Assembly: GCF_000209655.1 (NCBI RefSeq)
Contig: NC_015458.1
Location: 2,604,001-2,668,000, forward strand
DNA from: Pusillimonas sp. T7-7
GTDB lineage: Bacteria; Pseudomonadota; Gammaproteobacteria; Burkholderiales; Burkholderiaceae_B
Direction of reading: 5' to 3'
DNA: 64,000 bases
The notes under the pieces were generated by a model that was not told where the DNA came from, did no database searches, and worked only from the letters and a program-made list of their open reading frames with translations. Positions 1 to 10,115 of the stretch are shown here, piece after piece. Position numbers and translations under genes: made by a program. The stretch's first letter is position 1, and the number at the start of each line of letters is the position of its first letter.

Positions 1-104
1 TCGAAGTTGGCAATGACCGACTGCTTTTCACCAATATTGTTCATATGAACCAAATGGTGTTGAATGTACTCAGACTGGGGCGAAGTATTGCTAGCAGCAG
101 CCAT
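1..104 (-). CDS. atpB: ATP synthase F0 subunit a, N-terminal part (runs off window)
   Basis: The window edge cuts this gene; only about the first 34 codons are visible. The start ([20 protein letters not shown]...) has the polar N-terminus with an HHL stretch typical of betaproteobacterial F0 subunit a, the membrane stator subunit that forms the proton half-channels against the c ring. It lies 59 bp downstream of atpI on the same strand, the normal atpI-atpB order of the ATP synthase operon. The identification leans on this context because so little of the protein is visible. Confidence 0.8.
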   Translation of the reverse strand, partial: MAAASNTSPQSEYIQHHLVHMNNIGEKQSVIANF

Positions 105-163
105 CTGTAACCTTATCCTGTATGCTTGAACAGGGCCTGGAGGCCCTTCGAATTAACTTGTGA

Positions 164-607
164 CTATGGCAGCTTGCGAAATAGCAGCAGCAACACATAA
201 CCCTTTAAAACACATAACAACCCGAACAACACAGCGGGCCATACCAGCCAACTGCTTGCAAACCATGCAGCCAGGCCCAGCACCAACACGGCTGAACCCA
301 GCTTGAACGCCTCGCCCACAAAAAAAGTGAGCGGACTGGCCTTCAGCGGCCCAAACAAGCCCAGCAACAAACGCAAGGCAAACAGGGCATTAGGCACAAA
401 ATATGCAGCGGCGCCAATAAAGGCTGAAACCGCTGCAGCACCACCCGCCACCAGCCAGGAAACCAGCACAGCCAAACCCAGCATCACTGCCTGGGCGGCA
501 AGCGTACGCATAATGCCACTGCTTGCCCGCCGGGTAATGGCCGCACGATCCTGATCCGTCAGCACGAGCCGGGGAACATCGTCACCCGTGACATAGTCTT
601 GATTCAT
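164..607 (-). CDS. atpI: ATP synthase subunit I (AtpI)
   Basis: The 147-aa protein has about four hydrophobic segments after a charged N-terminal region of roughly 30 residues. That is the size and layout of AtpI, an accessory membrane protein helping c-ring assembly and Mg2+ supply for F-type ATP synthase. It is the first gene of the operon, directly before atpB. A good sigma70-like promoter lies about 95 bp upstream. Sequence conservation in AtpI is low, so the call depends on topology plus position. Confidence 0.85.
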   Translation of the reverse strand: MNQDYVTGDDVPRLVLTDQDRAAITRRASSGIMRTLAAQAVMLGLAVLVSWLVAGGAAAVSAFIGAAAYFVPNALFALRLLLGLFGPLKASPLTFFVGEAFKLGSAVLVLGLAAWFASSWLVWPAVLFGLLCVLKGYVLLLLFRKLP

Positions 608-701
608 TGCTGGCGACTGCCGTTGTGGTCAAACAAAATTTGGGTCAACACCTATTGCAAAACGCTTTTAAAGAAGTTTTGTGAAGGCGTCAAACTCATA
701 G

Positions 702-731
702 AGTATAGCTTTATTTTTTATATGTAAGCAA
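702..731 (-). promoter_or_regulatory. Predicted sigma70 promoter of the atp operon
   Basis: Read on the minus strand, TTGCTT and TATACT are separated by 18 bp in an AT-rich stretch that stands out from the GC-rich surroundings. It lies about 95 bp upstream of the atpI start and points into the ATP synthase operon. The 608-845 gap holds no other recognisable element. Confidence 0.55.
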
Positions 732-845
732 CTTGTCAGCTGGCTTTTTGTTATGAACACCCCTAAATTTGTGCACTTGCAACACAACAATACCCCAGCC
801 ATAACTGGACTGGAGCATTGTTTTTTGCTGCAGAACACAAGTTAT

Positions 846-1622
846 TTACTGATGCTTGAACTCGGGTTTGCGCTTCTCGACAAACGCCTTCATGCCTTCT
901 TTCTGGTCTTCCGTGGCAAACAGCGCATGGAAGTTGCGGCGCTCAAACATCAGCGTATCGTTCAAAGAACCTTCGTAAGCCATGTTTACGCACTCCTTGG
1001 CCATAATGACTGAAGGCAAAGACATTGAGGCAATGATGGTGGCGGCTTCAATAGCCTCGTCCATCAAGCGATCCAGCGGCACAACCCGGGACACCAGCCC
1101 CGCACGCTCTGCTTCTTCGGCATCCATCATGCGCGCGGTAAGCACGAGATCCATGGCCTTGGCCTTGCTGACGGCACGCGGCAAGCGTTGCGTGCCGCCA
1201 TACCCCGGAATGACACCCAGTTTTATTTCCGGCTGGCCGAACTTGGCATTGTCGGCTGCAATAATGAAGTCGCACAGCATGGCCAGCTCGCACCCCCCGC
1301 CAAGAGCATAGCCGGCCACCGCCGCAATAATGGGCTTGCGTATGCGTTTCACGGACTCCCAATTGCCGCCCAGGTAATCTTGCTTGTATACGTCCATATA
1401 GGACCAGCCCTGCATGGCACTGATGTCGGCGCCTGCGGCAAAGGCTTTTTCACTGCCCGTAAGCACAATGGCGCCAATATTTTCGTCAGCGTCGAAGGCA
1501 CGCAGCGCTTCAGACAGTTCATCAATGACTTCGTTGCTTAATGCGTTCAATGCCTTGGGCCTATCCAGCGTAAGCAAGCCCACGCGGCCACGAACCTCTA
1601 CTTTTACCAATGGCGCATTCAT
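846..1622 (-). CDS. Enoyl-CoA hydratase/isomerase family protein
   Basis: A 258-aa crotonase-fold enzyme that adds water to trans-2-enoyl-CoA in fatty-acid or aromatic-acid beta-oxidation. The oxyanion-hole and active-site motifs are intact: AGADISAM, then GYALGGGCELA with the first catalytic Glu, and GQPEIKLGVIPGYGGTQRL with the second. The start at 1622 was chosen over a longer reading frame because GGAGA lies just upstream and MNAPLVKVE is the usual N-terminus of the family. It is transcribed divergently from the M61 peptidase, with only 32 bp between the starts. Two catalytic Glu residues favour hydratase over isomerase; the substrate chain length cannot be read. Confidence 0.9.
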   Translation of the reverse strand: MNAPLVKVEVRGRVGLLTLDRPKALNALSNEVIDELSEALRAFDADENIGAIVLTGSEKAFAAGADISAMQGWSYMDVYKQDYLGGNWESVKRIRKPIIAAVAGYALGGGCELAMLCDFIIAADNAKFGQPEIKLGVIPGYGGTQRLPRAVSKAKAMDLVLTARMMDAEEAERAGLVSRVVPLDRLMDEAIEAATIIASMSLPSVIMAKECVNMAYEGSLNDTLMFERRNFHALFATEDQKEGMKAFVEKRKPEFKHQ

Positions 1623-1654
1623 GCCGTCTCCTTGTTGCAAAGTAATATAGTGGT

Positions 1655-3448
1655 ATGAAAAAAGAAACTCTACTTTATAGCGTAACGCCTTTTGATCCAT
1701 CCGGTCATCGCCTGAAGGTGCGATTGACCATAGCAAACCCTGATCCCGCCGGACAAGAACTGACCATGCCGGCCTGGATACCTGGCAGCTATCTTATTCG
1801 AGATTTCTCGCGCCAGATAGAAACCCTGCATGCGACCAGCCGGGGCAAGCCCATAGCCATCACAAAAACAGGCAACCATAGCTGGCGCTGTGCGCCCAGC
1901 CCCACTGCTCTCACGATTGAATACATCGTGTATGCCTGGGATCTTTCCGTGCGCGGCGCCCACGTCGATGAATCACACGCCTTCTTCAATGGAAGCTGTG
2001 TATTCCTGAGCGTGACAGGTCAAACCCAAGCACCCTGCCACGTGGAAATTTGTCCGCCGCCACATGCGAAAAACTGGAAGGTATATACCAGCCTACCGGA
2101 AGCGGATGGGCACCCGCGCGCCGCACGCCGCCATGGCTACGGCATGTATAGGGCGCCCGACTACGATGCGCTCATCGACCATCCCGTCGAAATGGGCAGG
2201 CCTCAGGTAGTGCAGTTTTCCGCACATGGCGCGACGCATGAAATGGTGTTCACCGGCGTCGTTCCGAAGCTGGATCTGGAACGCATCGCCGCCGATACCC
2301 AGAAAATTTGTGCGGCCCAAATTGAGCTGTTTGAGCCGCTGAGCCGGCGGGCGCCCTTTCTGGACAGCGCCGATCGCTATGTGTTCATGACCATGGTCAC
2401 AGGCGATGGCTATGGCGGGCTGGAGCATCGCGCGTCAACCGCCCTGATGACTTCACGCGGCGACCTGCCCACACTTGGACGGGCGCAAGCGCCCGAGGGC
2501 TATCAAAATTTCCTGGGCCTGGTCAGCCATGAGTACTTCCACACCTGGAACGTCAAACGCATCAAGCCAGCCGTTTTTGCGCCTTACGACCTGAGCCGGG
2601 AAACACACACAGGACTGCTGTGGGTTTTTGAAGGCTTCACGTCTTACTACGACGACCTGATGCTTTTGCGTTCAGGCGTGATCGGTGAAAGCGACTACCT
2701 GCGCACACTGGGCAAAGTCATCAGCAATGTGCGGCGCGGCACTGGCCGGTTCAAGCAAAGCGTGGCCGAGAGTTCCTTCGATGCCTGGACGCGCTACTAC
2801 AAACAGGATGAAAATTCACCAAATTCCCTGGTCAGTTATTACACCAAAGGCTCGCTGATCGCCCTAGGCCTGGACATCACCCTGCGCCAGGCCACAGGCG
2901 GCAAACGTTCACTGGACGACGTCATGCTCCTGCTGTGGCAACGTTATGGCCGCGACTTTTATCAAGGCGGCGGCAGCGGCGTAGCCGAAGACGCCATGCC
3001 CGGCCTTATCCTGGAAGCCACTGGCGTCGACACTACAGACTTCATTCAGCGCCATGCCTATGGCCGCGAAGATGTGCCGCTGGAACAGCTGCTGCCACAG
3101 CAAGGTATTTCGATAACCTGGAAATCAGCTTCGTCGGCGCCAACCCTGGATGCACGTTTACGAACCAGCCACGGCGAAACTCAGATAGCAACGGTGTACG
3201 AAGGGGGCAGCGCCCATGCAGCAGGCTTGTCTGCTGGCGATACGATACTTGCCATCAATGGCTTACGCGTCGCTGATGCGACTTCGGTGGATTGCCTGCT
3301 GGGGGCCTATCAGCCGGACGACAGCGTGGATGTGCACGTGTTCCGGCGTGATGAACTCAGGGCATTTCGTTTGAAGCTGGGCACGCCTGGGGCATATGAA
3401 TGCGTACTTGAGCGCCTGGCGACACAGGCAGGCAATTCGCAGGCCTGA
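1655..3448 (+). CDS. M61 family metallopeptidase with C-terminal PDZ domain
   Basis: A 597-aa protein of the glycyl aminopeptidase (M61) family. The zinc site HEYFHTWNVKRIKP starts at residue 292, and WVFEGFTSYY supplies the third ligand Glu near residue 326. The N-terminal third is the beta-rich M61 domain (AWIPGSYLIRDF near residue 40), and a PDZ domain occupies about residues 500-580 (GGSAHAAGLSAGDTILAINGLRV). No clear signal peptide is seen. The gene stands alone between the divergent hydratase gene and a convergent flavoprotein gene. Function in bacteria is poorly known; substrate preference for N-terminal Gly/Ala is family knowledge. Confidence 0.9.
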   Translation: MKKETLLYSVTPFDPSGHRLKVRLTIANPDPAGQELTMPAWIPGSYLIRDFSRQIETLHATSRGKPIAITKTGNHSWRCAPSPTALTIEYIVYAWDLSVRGAHVDESHAFFNGSCVFLSVTGQTQAPCHVEICPPPHAKNWKVYTSLPEADGHPRAARRHGYGMYRAPDYDALIDHPVEMGRPQVVQFSAHGATHEMVFTGVVPKLDLERIAADTQKICAAQIELFEPLSRRAPFLDSADRYVFMTMVTGDGYGGLEHRASTALMTSRGDLPTLGRAQAPEGYQNFLGLVSHEYFHTWNVKRIKPAVFAPYDLSRETHTGLLWVFEGFTSYYDDLMLLRSGVIGESDYLRTLGKVISNVRRGTGRFKQSVAESSFDAWTRYYKQDENSPNSLVSYYTKGSLIALGLDITLRQATGGKRSLDDVMLLLWQRYGRDFYQGGGSGVAEDAMPGLILEATGVDTTDFIQRHAYGREDVPLEQLLPQQGISITWKSASSAPTLDARLRTSHGETQIATVYEGGSAHAAGLSAGDTILAINGLRVADATSVDCLLGAYQPDDSVDVHVFRRDELRAFRLKLGTPGAYECVLERLATQAGNSQA

Positions 3449-3480
3449 ACTGCTTTGCCTTGCCGGGCGTGAATAAGATG

Positions 3481-4383
3481 CTATGCAGGCATTTCGATTC
3501 GAGCCTGTATGGCCTTGGCTGCGGTAACGCCATCAGCCAGCGCTGTCACCACGCATGGATGCTGGCGCTGGGCCACCTCGCCTATGGCATAAACGCCTGC
3601 GCAACTGGTTTGCGCCGTTTGCATATCGGTGGCAATAAACCCTTGCGCACTGCGCCGCAAGCCCAGCACCTCGGCAAATTCAATACAGGGCTCCCAGCCA
3701 TAGAACACCATGATCACATCATAAAGTTCGCCATTGACCATGCCTGCGCTGGCATCAACCTCGTAGGGTCCTTGCATAATGCTTTCGCGTGCTACACGTC
3801 GTATGAACTGCTTCTGGGCGCGCAAACCGCGTGCATAAATATGCACGCAGGCGGCCCCCCGCTCCAGGGCATACAGGGCATTCTCGAAAGCATTGTCGCC
3901 CCCGCCCAGCACGGCAACCCGTTTGCCGCGAAACTCTTGCGCCACCACATGTGCGCCCGGCCCGATCATCAGGCCATCTGATTTTGTATTCGCGGAACCC
4001 TGGTGATTCAAGCCTCGCGCCCGTACGCCCGTGGCCAACACCACATGACGCGCAAACAGCGGTTCGGCAAACACCGGCCCCGACACGGCGAAGCCAACCG
4101 ACTGCGGCAATATGCTTTCGACCTTGCTCGATAGTCGGACCGGCACTGCCGCCAACTCAAGGCTAAGCGCCAGGTTATCGGCTACCTGCGGACCCGTCAT
4201 GCCGGGCAGCGAAGCATTCCACTCATCCATAAAAGGATTGCGTCGGCATAAGCCCCCCACAGACGCACTGGCTTCGACCAGCAAGGGCGCCAGGCCCAGT
4301 CGCGCCAGCCAGACAGCACATGACACGCCCGCGGGCCCGCCGCCGATGATGATCGCATCAAAATTCTTATTGCCTGTACTCAT
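3481..4383 (-). CDS. FAD-dependent NAD(P)-disulfide-oxidoreductase-like flavoprotein
   Basis: The 300-aa protein has two dinucleotide-binding folds: GGGPAGVSCAVWLARLG near residue 13 for FAD and VAVLGGGDNAFENALYALERG near residue 153 for NAD(P)H. The C-terminal GVYAIGEV is the FAD-contact motif of this family. It resembles thioredoxin reductase and ferredoxin-NADP reductase type 2, but the redox-active CxxC of thioredoxin reductase is absent. It is therefore more likely a ferredoxin/flavodoxin reductase or uncharacterised relative. It is convergent with the M61 peptidase gene and divergent from folB. Confidence 0.8.
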   Translation of the reverse strand: MSTGNKNFDAIIIGGGPAGVSCAVWLARLGLAPLLVEASASVGGLCRRNPFMDEWNASLPGMTGPQVADNLALSLELAAVPVRLSSKVESILPQSVGFAVSGPVFAEPLFARHVVLATGVRARGLNHQGSANTKSDGLMIGPGAHVVAQEFRGKRVAVLGGGDNAFENALYALERGAACVHIYARGLRAQKQFIRRVARESIMQGPYEVDASAGMVNGELYDVIMVFYGWEPCIEFAEVLGLRRSAQGFIATDMQTAQTSCAGVYAIGEVAQRQHPCVVTALADGVTAAKAIQARIEMPA

Positions 4384-4503
4384 ATTGGTTTCAAACCGCC
4401 CTTCAATACGCCCAGATACATCTTGTTGACTGCCCGCCAGCGCGGCCAGAGACGCTCACAGCGCTAAAGCACTACAATTCCCACAATTCTACAAGGCCAT
4501 CTT

Positions 4504-4863
4504 ATGCCCACCCGACGCATCTTCTTCAACCAGCTCGCACTGGACGCACGCATAGGCATTCTGGAACACGAACTTCGTGCCACGCAGCCGCTGCACATCG
4601 ACGCCGAGTTCGATGTCGATATTACCCAGGAAGTCAACGATCAGAACATTCAGTCGGTACTGGACTATCGCCTGCTGCGCAACGCCATCGTAGACGAATG
4701 CACCCACGCCCATGTGAATTTGCTGGAAACGCTCAGTGAGCGTGTGGTTCAACGCATACTGAACGAATTTCCCCTGGTGCAGTTTGTCAAGATACGCATC
4801 AGCAAGCCGCTGGCATTTTCCGACTGTTCCGCCGTAGGCATAGAGCTGCAGCGCAGCCGCTGA
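4504..4863 (+). CDS. folB: Dihydroneopterin aldolase
   Basis: A 119-aa protein matching the full length of FolB, which cleaves 7,8-dihydroneopterin to 6-hydroxymethyl-7,8-dihydropterin and glycolaldehyde in folate synthesis. Visible features are the N-terminal [11 protein letters not shown], the central [11 protein letters not shown], the [14 protein letters not shown] helix and the closing [19 protein letters not shown] strand. It lies 20 bp upstream of ttcA on the same strand, a common pairing in Burkholderiales. Confidence 0.92.
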   Translation: MPTRRIFFNQLALDARIGILEHELRATQPLHIDAEFDVDITQEVNDQNIQSVLDYRLLRNAIVDECTHAHVNLLETLSERVVQRILNEFPLVQFVKIRISKPLAFSDCSAVGIELQRSR

Positions 4864-4883
4864 ATCTTTTTATTTTTACCGCC

Positions 4884-5855
4884 ATGCAAGCCGATACCCT
4901 ATACCCCGAGATTGCCGAACCAGGCATCACCGAAGCCAGCCGCCGCGCACAGAAACAGCGCATCAATGAGAACAAGCTGGCCAAGCGCCTGATACGTGAA
5001 ACCGGCCGGGCCATCACCGACTTCAACATGATTGAAGACGGCGACAAAGTCATGGTGTGCCTGTCGGGCGGCAAGGATTCATACACCATGCTGGACATCT
5101 TGCTGACGCTCAAGGCCCGAGCGCCCATCAATTTCGACATCATCGCTGTCAACCTGGACCAGAAACAGCCTGGCTTTCCCGAGCACGTACTGCCAGACTA
5201 CCTGCGCTCGATAGACGTACCCTTTCATATCGAAAACCAGGACACCTACTCCATCGTCACGCGCGTCATTCCGGAAGGAAAAACCACGTGTTCGCTGTGC
5301 TCGCGCCTGCGGCGCGGCATTCTGTACCGGGTAGCCTCGGAGCTGGGCGCCACAAAGATTGCCTTGGGCCATCACCGCGACGACATCTTGGGCACCTTCT
5401 TTCTGAACCTGTTCTACGGCGGCCGCATGAAAGCGATGCCGCCCAAGCTGATGTCGGACGACGGCAAGCACATCGTGATCCGTCCGCTGGCCTACATTCC
5501 TGAAAAGGACATCATCGCCTACGCGGAAATGAAACAGTTCCCCATCATTCCCTGCAACCTGTGCGGCTCGCAAGAAAATCTGAAACGCAAGGAAGTCAGC
5601 CGCATGATTGCCGAATGGGACAGGCATTTTCCCGGGCGCTCATGGAATGTGTTCGGTGCGCTATCGCGCGTGGTGCCCACCCATCTGATGGACAAGGAAC
5701 TCTTTGACTTCGCAGGGCTTGTACCCTCTGGCCAGAGGGACGACAATGGTGACAAAGCCTTTGATGATGAACCGATCGCATCGCCCTTCGGCCAGCACGC
5801 CCAGTCCGACGACATCCCAATAGTAAGGCGCAACGTCGCTTCACCCCATACGTAA
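4884..5855 (+). CDS. ttcA: tRNA 2-thiocytidine(32) biosynthesis protein TtcA
   Basis: A 323-aa enzyme that thiolates C32 of certain tRNAs, using ATP to activate the base and an Fe-S cluster. The PP-loop SGGKDS is at residues 61-66. The cluster-binding pairs are Cys136/Cys139 (CSLC) and Cys224/Cys227 (CNLC). LGHHRDD near residue 161 is also characteristic. The 50-residue C-terminal extension is low complexity and acidic. It follows folB closely and precedes the MscS gene by 14 bp, so the three may be cotranscribed. Confidence 0.95.
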   Translation: MQADTLYPEIAEPGITEASRRAQKQRINENKLAKRLIRETGRAITDFNMIEDGDKVMVCLSGGKDSYTMLDILLTLKARAPINFDIIAVNLDQKQPGFPEHVLPDYLRSIDVPFHIENQDTYSIVTRVIPEGKTTCSLCSRLRRGILYRVASELGATKIALGHHRDDILGTFFLNLFYGGRMKAMPPKLMSDDGKHIVIRPLAYIPEKDIIAYAEMKQFPIIPCNLCGSQENLKRKEVSRMIAEWDRHFPGRSWNVFGALSRVVPTHLMDKELFDFAGLVPSGQRDDNGDKAFDDEPIASPFGQHAQSDDIPIVRRNVASPHT

Positions 5856-5869
5856 AAGGAGTCTGCCTA

Positions 5870-8269
5870 GTGGCACCAAGAAACAGACACACAAGCATTC
5901 AATCCTCTTTCTTCACCCGGCTTTTCGCAGTACTCCTTTTGCTGTCCGGCATGGCGTTTGCTTCAGGCTCCGCCGCCCAAACGCCTCCCGACACGCCGCC
6001 ACCCGGCGCCCCTTCTTACAGCGCGCTGGCCGACCTGCTGGAAAACGAGCAGGCACGCGACAAACTCATAGAACAGCTGCGCAACATGGCGCCACAGGGC
6101 GAATCAGGGTCCGCCTCCAATGCCGCCGCGGCGCCAGCCTCGGCGACCGATCCCGACAAACTCGGGCTATCGCAACGCCTGGCCGCAGGCTTGCAGAATT
6201 TCACCGCCAGCGTGCTGCACGATACGTCCGCAACCATGGCGGCCGTTCGTGAAGCCGTCAGCGGCCAATCAGTACCCGGCAATCGCTTGCAGGCTTTCCT
6301 GCCCGCCCTGAAGCTGTTGCTCTTCACCGTGCTGGGCACACTGCTGGCCTATTTCGTTTTCCGCTCGCTGGCCAAGTTCGGCTTTGCTCGCCTGAATGTA
6401 TGGATACTGCAAGATGCCAAGCGTGCCGACGCGCCTGCCGCCGAGCCCTCATCCCCGCTGGTTACAGCCGTCAGGCGCCATCGCTTTGCCTCGTTGGCCA
6501 TGGGGCGCAAGCTGCTGGGCGTGATCGCCGCCTTTCTGATCGACGTGGCTGCCACGCTACTGGCAGCGCTGGCGGGTTACATACTGGTCACGACGCTGGC
6601 AAGCAACAGCGGCGGCAGCGATGCGGCGCTGTTGTCGCTGCAATTCCTGACGGCCTTTGTCATGATAGAAATCGCCAAGGCGGTCTCGCGCGGCATATTC
6701 GCCACCCGCTACGACCAGCTGCGCCTGCTGCCACTTGCTCCTGAGACCGCGGATTACTGGAATCATTGGCTGACTTTGCTGATCGGCCTGACCGGCTATG
6801 GCTTGCTGGTCGTCGTGCCGGTAGCCGAAACCGTCTTCCTGCCCGCCGCAGGCAAGATTCTTGGCCTGATCATCATGCTGTGCGTCTACATCTATGGCGT
6901 ACGAGTCGTGTGGAAAAACCGCAAAACGGTGCAGGCCGGGCTTATACATTGGGCAGAGCAATCCACCACCGCCCTATTCGGCACCCTGCTGCGTGTGCTC
7001 GGCCGGGTATGGCACCTGCTTGCACTGGCCTACTTCACTGTCTTGCTGGTGGTAACCCAGGCCGAACAAGACCAGGCCCTGACGTTCATGGTCAGCGCTA
7101 CGATACAAACACTGGTCGCTGTCGCGATAGGCTTGATTCTGGCCGCGATACTGTCTTCCCTGATGTCACGCCGCATTCAGTTGCCCGAACATTGGCGCGG
7201 CGCACTGCCCATGCTGGAAAGCCGTATCAATGCCTACGTACCCGTTACCTTGAAAACGCTACGCCTGCTGATCCTGATTACCGTATCCCTGGTCGTGCTG
7301 GATGCCTGGCGGGCTTTCGACTTGGTTGCCTGGCTGCAATCGTCCAGCGGACGCGCTACGGTAGCAATGATATTCCGGGTGGGCATCATCTTGGTGCTGG
7401 CCGCTGCAACCTGGACGGTGCTGGCCAGCCTGATCGAGCACAGGCTGGGAGCTTCCGCTGGCGGTCGTCGGCCCAGCGAGCGCGAAAAAACGCTGCTGAT
7501 GCTATTTCGCAATGCGGCGGCCGTAGTGATCGCCACCATGACCGCTCTGATCGTGCTGTCGCAAATCGGTATCAATATCGGACCGCTCATCGCAGGCGCG
7601 GGCGTTGCAGGCCTGGCCATAGGCTTTGGCGCTCAAAAACTGGTTCAGGACGTGATTACCGGCGTATTCATACAGCTGGAAAACGGCATGAACCAAAACG
7701 ATGTGGTCGAGCTCGCGGGTATTTTCGGCACAGTGGAAAAAATCACCATACGCTCGGTCGTCATACGCACGCTGGATGGCGGCTATCACCTGATTCCGTT
7801 TTCGACCATAGACAAGCTGACCAACCACACTCGCGACTACGGCTACCACTATGGCGAGTACAACGTCGCACACCGTGAAAATGTTGACGAAGCCATTGCG
7901 CAGCTGGAGCTGGCATTCAAGGACTTGATGGAGGATCCGGAATTGGCGCGTGAGGTGCTGGAAGAGATTTCCATACCCGGCGTTACCGGCCTGACCGAAC
8001 GCGGCTTCACCATACGCGTGCTGATCAAGACCACGCCGGGCAACCAATGGGCCATACAACGCGGGTTCAACCGCCTGGTCAAGCAGCGTTTCGACGCCGC
8101 CGGCATCGAGCTGCCTTACCCGCAGACGGTGCTGCATTTTGGGCGCGACAAGCTGGGCTATGCCGCTCCGGTCGATGTACGGGGGGTCGATGCCCTGAAG
8201 CATACCGCCGCTGGAACGACACCTGCTCCGGGCCAGACCATGCGCCCCGTGCTGGACGAAGGAAGCTGA
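5870..8269 (+). CDS. Large MscS-family mechanosensitive channel
   Basis: A 799-aa protein starting at GTG with AAAAGGAG upstream. It has a signal peptide ending near residue 36 (ASGSAAQ), a periplasmic region, and about ten hydrophobic helices. The MscS pore helix and beta domain follow from about residue 560: GPLIAGAGVAGLAIGFGAQKLVQDVITG, then ENGMNQNDVVELAGIFGTVEKITIR. The size and the extra N-terminal membrane helices place it with YbdG/MscK-like large channels rather than the 286-aa MscS. These channels release solutes on hypo-osmotic shock. Its 3' end is convergent with ubiX across a GC-rich hairpin. Confidence 0.9.
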   Translation: MAPRNRHTSIQSSFFTRLFAVLLLLSGMAFASGSAAQTPPDTPPPGAPSYSALADLLENEQARDKLIEQLRNMAPQGESGSASNAAAAPASATDPDKLGLSQRLAAGLQNFTASVLHDTSATMAAVREAVSGQSVPGNRLQAFLPALKLLLFTVLGTLLAYFVFRSLAKFGFARLNVWILQDAKRADAPAAEPSSPLVTAVRRHRFASLAMGRKLLGVIAAFLIDVAATLLAALAGYILVTTLASNSGGSDAALLSLQFLTAFVMIEIAKAVSRGIFATRYDQLRLLPLAPETADYWNHWLTLLIGLTGYGLLVVVPVAETVFLPAAGKILGLIIMLCVYIYGVRVVWKNRKTVQAGLIHWAEQSTTALFGTLLRVLGRVWHLLALAYFTVLLVVTQAEQDQALTFMVSATIQTLVAVAIGLILAAILSSLMSRRIQLPEHWRGALPMLESRINAYVPVTLKTLRLLILITVSLVVLDAWRAFDLVAWLQSSSGRATVAMIFRVGIILVLAAATWTVLASLIEHRLGASAGGRRPSEREKTLLMLFRNAAAVVIATMTALIVLSQIGINIGPLIAGAGVAGLAIGFGAQKLVQDVITGVFIQLENGMNQNDVVELAGIFGTVEKITIRSVVIRTLDGGYHLIPFSTIDKLTNHTRDYGYHYGEYNVAHRENVDEAIAQLELAFKDLMEDPELAREVLEEISIPGVTGLTERGFTIRVLIKTTPGNQWAIQRGFNRLVKQRFDAAGIELPYPQTVLHFGRDKLGYAAPVDVRGVDALKHTAAGTTPAPGQTMRPVLDEGS

Positions 8270-8277
8270 CGAAATGC

Positions 8278-8310
8278 TCAGGCCCTGCCCCCGCTTGGGG
8301 CGGGGCCTGA
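8278..8310. terminator. GC-rich hairpin between convergent genes
   Basis: A 13-bp stem (one wobble) of TCAGGCCC/GGGCCTGA plus GCCCC/GGGGC with a five-base loop fills the gap between the MscS gene and ubiX. It has no U-tract, so it may act as a weak bidirectional terminator or transcript end. Confidence 0.5.
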
Positions 8311-8318
8311 TGTGCGAT

Positions 8319-8891
8319 TCAGTTGATGCCGTCCCAATGCGGGCCCGGCACATCGATGCCGAACAATTCCAGCACACGGGCAACGGTGTGATCCACCATG
8401 TCGTCCAGTGTTTTGGGGTGATGATAAAAGGCCGGCAAGGGCGGAAAAATGATGCCGCCCATTTCGGTTACGGCGGTCATATTGCGCAGGTGCGCAAGAT
8501 TCAAGGGCGTTTCACGCACCATCATGACCAAGCGCCGACGCTCTTTTAAAGTGACGTCGGCCGCCCGGGTAATGAGGTTGTCGGAAAAGCCATGCGCCAC
8601 CGCGGCCAGCGTACGCATGGAGCATGGCACGACCACCATGCCCGCCGTGGCAAAGCCCCCGCTGGACAGCGTTGCGCCGACATCGCGAAAACTGTATACC
8701 CGGTCCGCCAGGTCGTGGACGTCTTGGCGGCTCAGTTGCAGCTCGTACTTGATATTGAGCACACCTGGCGGTGAAACCACCAAGTGCGTTTCCACATCGG
8801 GTACGTCACGCAATACCTGCAGCATGCGTACGGCGTAAATGGCGCCCGTGGCGCCCGTTACCCCGACGACAAGCCGGCGCTTGCTGGTCAC
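8319..8891 (-). CDS. ubiX: Flavin prenyltransferase UbiX
   Basis: A 190-aa protein, the family length, with [17 protein letters not shown] at the N-terminus for FMN binding. [46 protein letters not shown] are the phosphate-loop and dimethylallyl-phosphate regions (residues about 85-135). It makes prenylated FMN for UbiD-type decarboxylases, needed in ubiquinone synthesis. Its start overlaps the grxD stop (ATGA), indicating translational coupling. The operon order is prfA-prmC-grxD-ubiX. Confidence 0.95.
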   Translation of the reverse strand: MTSKRRLVVGVTGATGAIYAVRMLQVLRDVPDVETHLVVSPPGVLNIKYELQLSRQDVHDLADRVYSFRDVGATLSSGGFATAGMVVVPCSMRTLAAVAHGFSDNLITRAADVTLKERRRLVMMVRETPLNLAHLRNMTAVTEMGGIIFPPLPAFYHHPKTLDDMVDHTVARVLELFGIDVPGPHWDGIN

Positions 8892-9214
8892 GCAAGCGCC
8901 CCGGCCTCTTTCAGCACGGTGCCAAGCTCGCTGTTTTCGTACATTTCGGCAATGATGTCTGAGCCGCCAATGAACTCGCCAGCCACGTATAGCTGAGGAA
9001 TAGTGGGCCAGCTGGAATATTCTTTAATGCCCTGGCGCACTTCTTCGTCGTCCAGCACATTGACGGTAACCAGCTTGGTTACGCCCGAGGCCTGCAATAT
9101 CTGTATGGCGCGGCCCGAGAAACCACATTGGGGGAACTGGGCTGTGCCCTTCATAAACAGCACAACCGGGTTGCCCGTGACCGTTTCACGAATAAAATCT
9201 TGTACTTCGCTCAT
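8888..9214 (-). CDS. grxD: Monothiol glutaredoxin Grx4/GrxD
   Basis: A 108-aa monothiol glutaredoxin with the CGFS active-site motif ([13 protein letters not shown] near residue 29), preceded by [29 protein letters not shown] forms the glutathione-binding cis-Pro and GG region. Family members bind a 2Fe-2S cluster with glutathione and pass it to client proteins. It is the third gene of the prfA-prmC-grxD-ubiX run and overlaps ubiX by 4 bp. Confidence 0.95.
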   Translation of the reverse strand: MSEVQDFIRETVTGNPVVLFMKGTAQFPQCGFSGRAIQILQASGVTKLVTVNVLDDEEVRQGIKEYSSWPTIPQLYVAGEFIGGSDIIAEMYENSELGTVLKEAGALA

Positions 9215-9257
9215 GATGTTCTCGTTTCCAGGAAAAAAATGATGGATGGCCTATTGG

Positions 9258-10115
9258 CTATCCTTGATTATAAATACCACCGGACACCCGTTCGATGCCG
9301 GCCAGATCTTGCAAACTGGCGACCTGCGTGAAGCCAGCCTGCTGCAGCAATTGCCGTACCGCCTTGGCCTGATCCCAGCCATGCTCCAGGAACAGCGCAG
9401 CACCGGGCTTTAGCCTGGCGCCTGCCCCTTGCACAATTGTGCGCAAGGCAGAGAGCCCGTCGCTTCCGTCGGTCAGGGCCTGCACCGGTTCGAATCGCAG
9501 GTCGCCCTGCGCCAGATGCGGGTCGCAGGCCGCAATATACGGCGGATTCGACACGATCAGATCAAAGCCACTATGGCCAACCAGGGCATCGTACCAACTA
9601 CCCGACAAAAACTCGACCCGGGCGCCCAGTGCTTGCGCATTTTGGCGCGCCACTGCCAGGGCATCCATGCTTACATCGGTAGCGGCGATACTGGCGCCAG
9701 AAGCATTGAGTGCGATGGAAATGGCGATGGCTCCGGCGCCTGTACCAAGATCAAGAACGCGGGGCGCCCGACACCTTTGCAGATAGTCTAACGCAGTCTC
9801 AACCAAAAGTTCGGTTTCAGGCCGCGGAATCAGCACCCCGGGGCTGACCCGGAAGTCGCGCCCCATGAATTCCTTATAACCCAGGATATAAGCCATGGGC
9901 TCTCCAGCCAGGCGGCGCGCCTGCAGATCATGAAAACGGGCAATGGCTTCCGGCGCGAGCGGGTCCCTGTCGTGGGCGATCAGCCAGGCACGCGATACCT
10001 GCAAGACCTGCTGCCACAGCATATGGACCTCGAGCCTGGGCAGGCCGCAAGCTTGCGATACGCTATGCACGCTGTCCATACCGGCCTGGCCGCCATGCCT
10101 GCTGGTATCAGTCAT
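9258..10115 (-). CDS. prmC: Peptide chain release factor N5-glutamine methyltransferase
   Basis: PrmC methylates the Gln of the GGQ motif in RF1 and RF2. It has the SAM motif [17 protein letters not shown] and the catalytic NPPY ([11 protein letters not shown]) contacting the target glutamine. The start at 10115 (285 aa) overlaps the prfA stop by 8 bp and suits coupled translation. An internal Met at 10079 ([17 protein letters not shown]) would give a 273-aa protein closer to family length and is a real alternative. Adjacency to its substrate gene prfA supports the call. Confidence 0.92.
   Translation of the reverse strand: MTDTSRHGGQAGMDSVHSVSQACGLPRLEVHMLWQQVLQVSRAWLIAHDRDPLAPEAIARFHDLQARRLAGEPMAYILGYKEFMGRDFRVSPGVLIPRPETELLVETALDYLQRCRAPRVLDLGTGAGAIAISIALNASGASIAATDVSMDALAVARQNAQALGARVEFLSGSWYDALVGHSGFDLIVSNPPYIAACDPHLAQGDLRFEPVQALTDGSDGLSALRTIVQGAGARLKPGAALFLEHGWDQAKAVRQLLQQAGFTQVASLQDLAGIERVSGGIYNQG

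Noticed and set aside
753..1013. Plus-strand 86-codon frame
   Set aside because: Antisense to the enoyl-CoA hydratase end; no motif or ribosome site.
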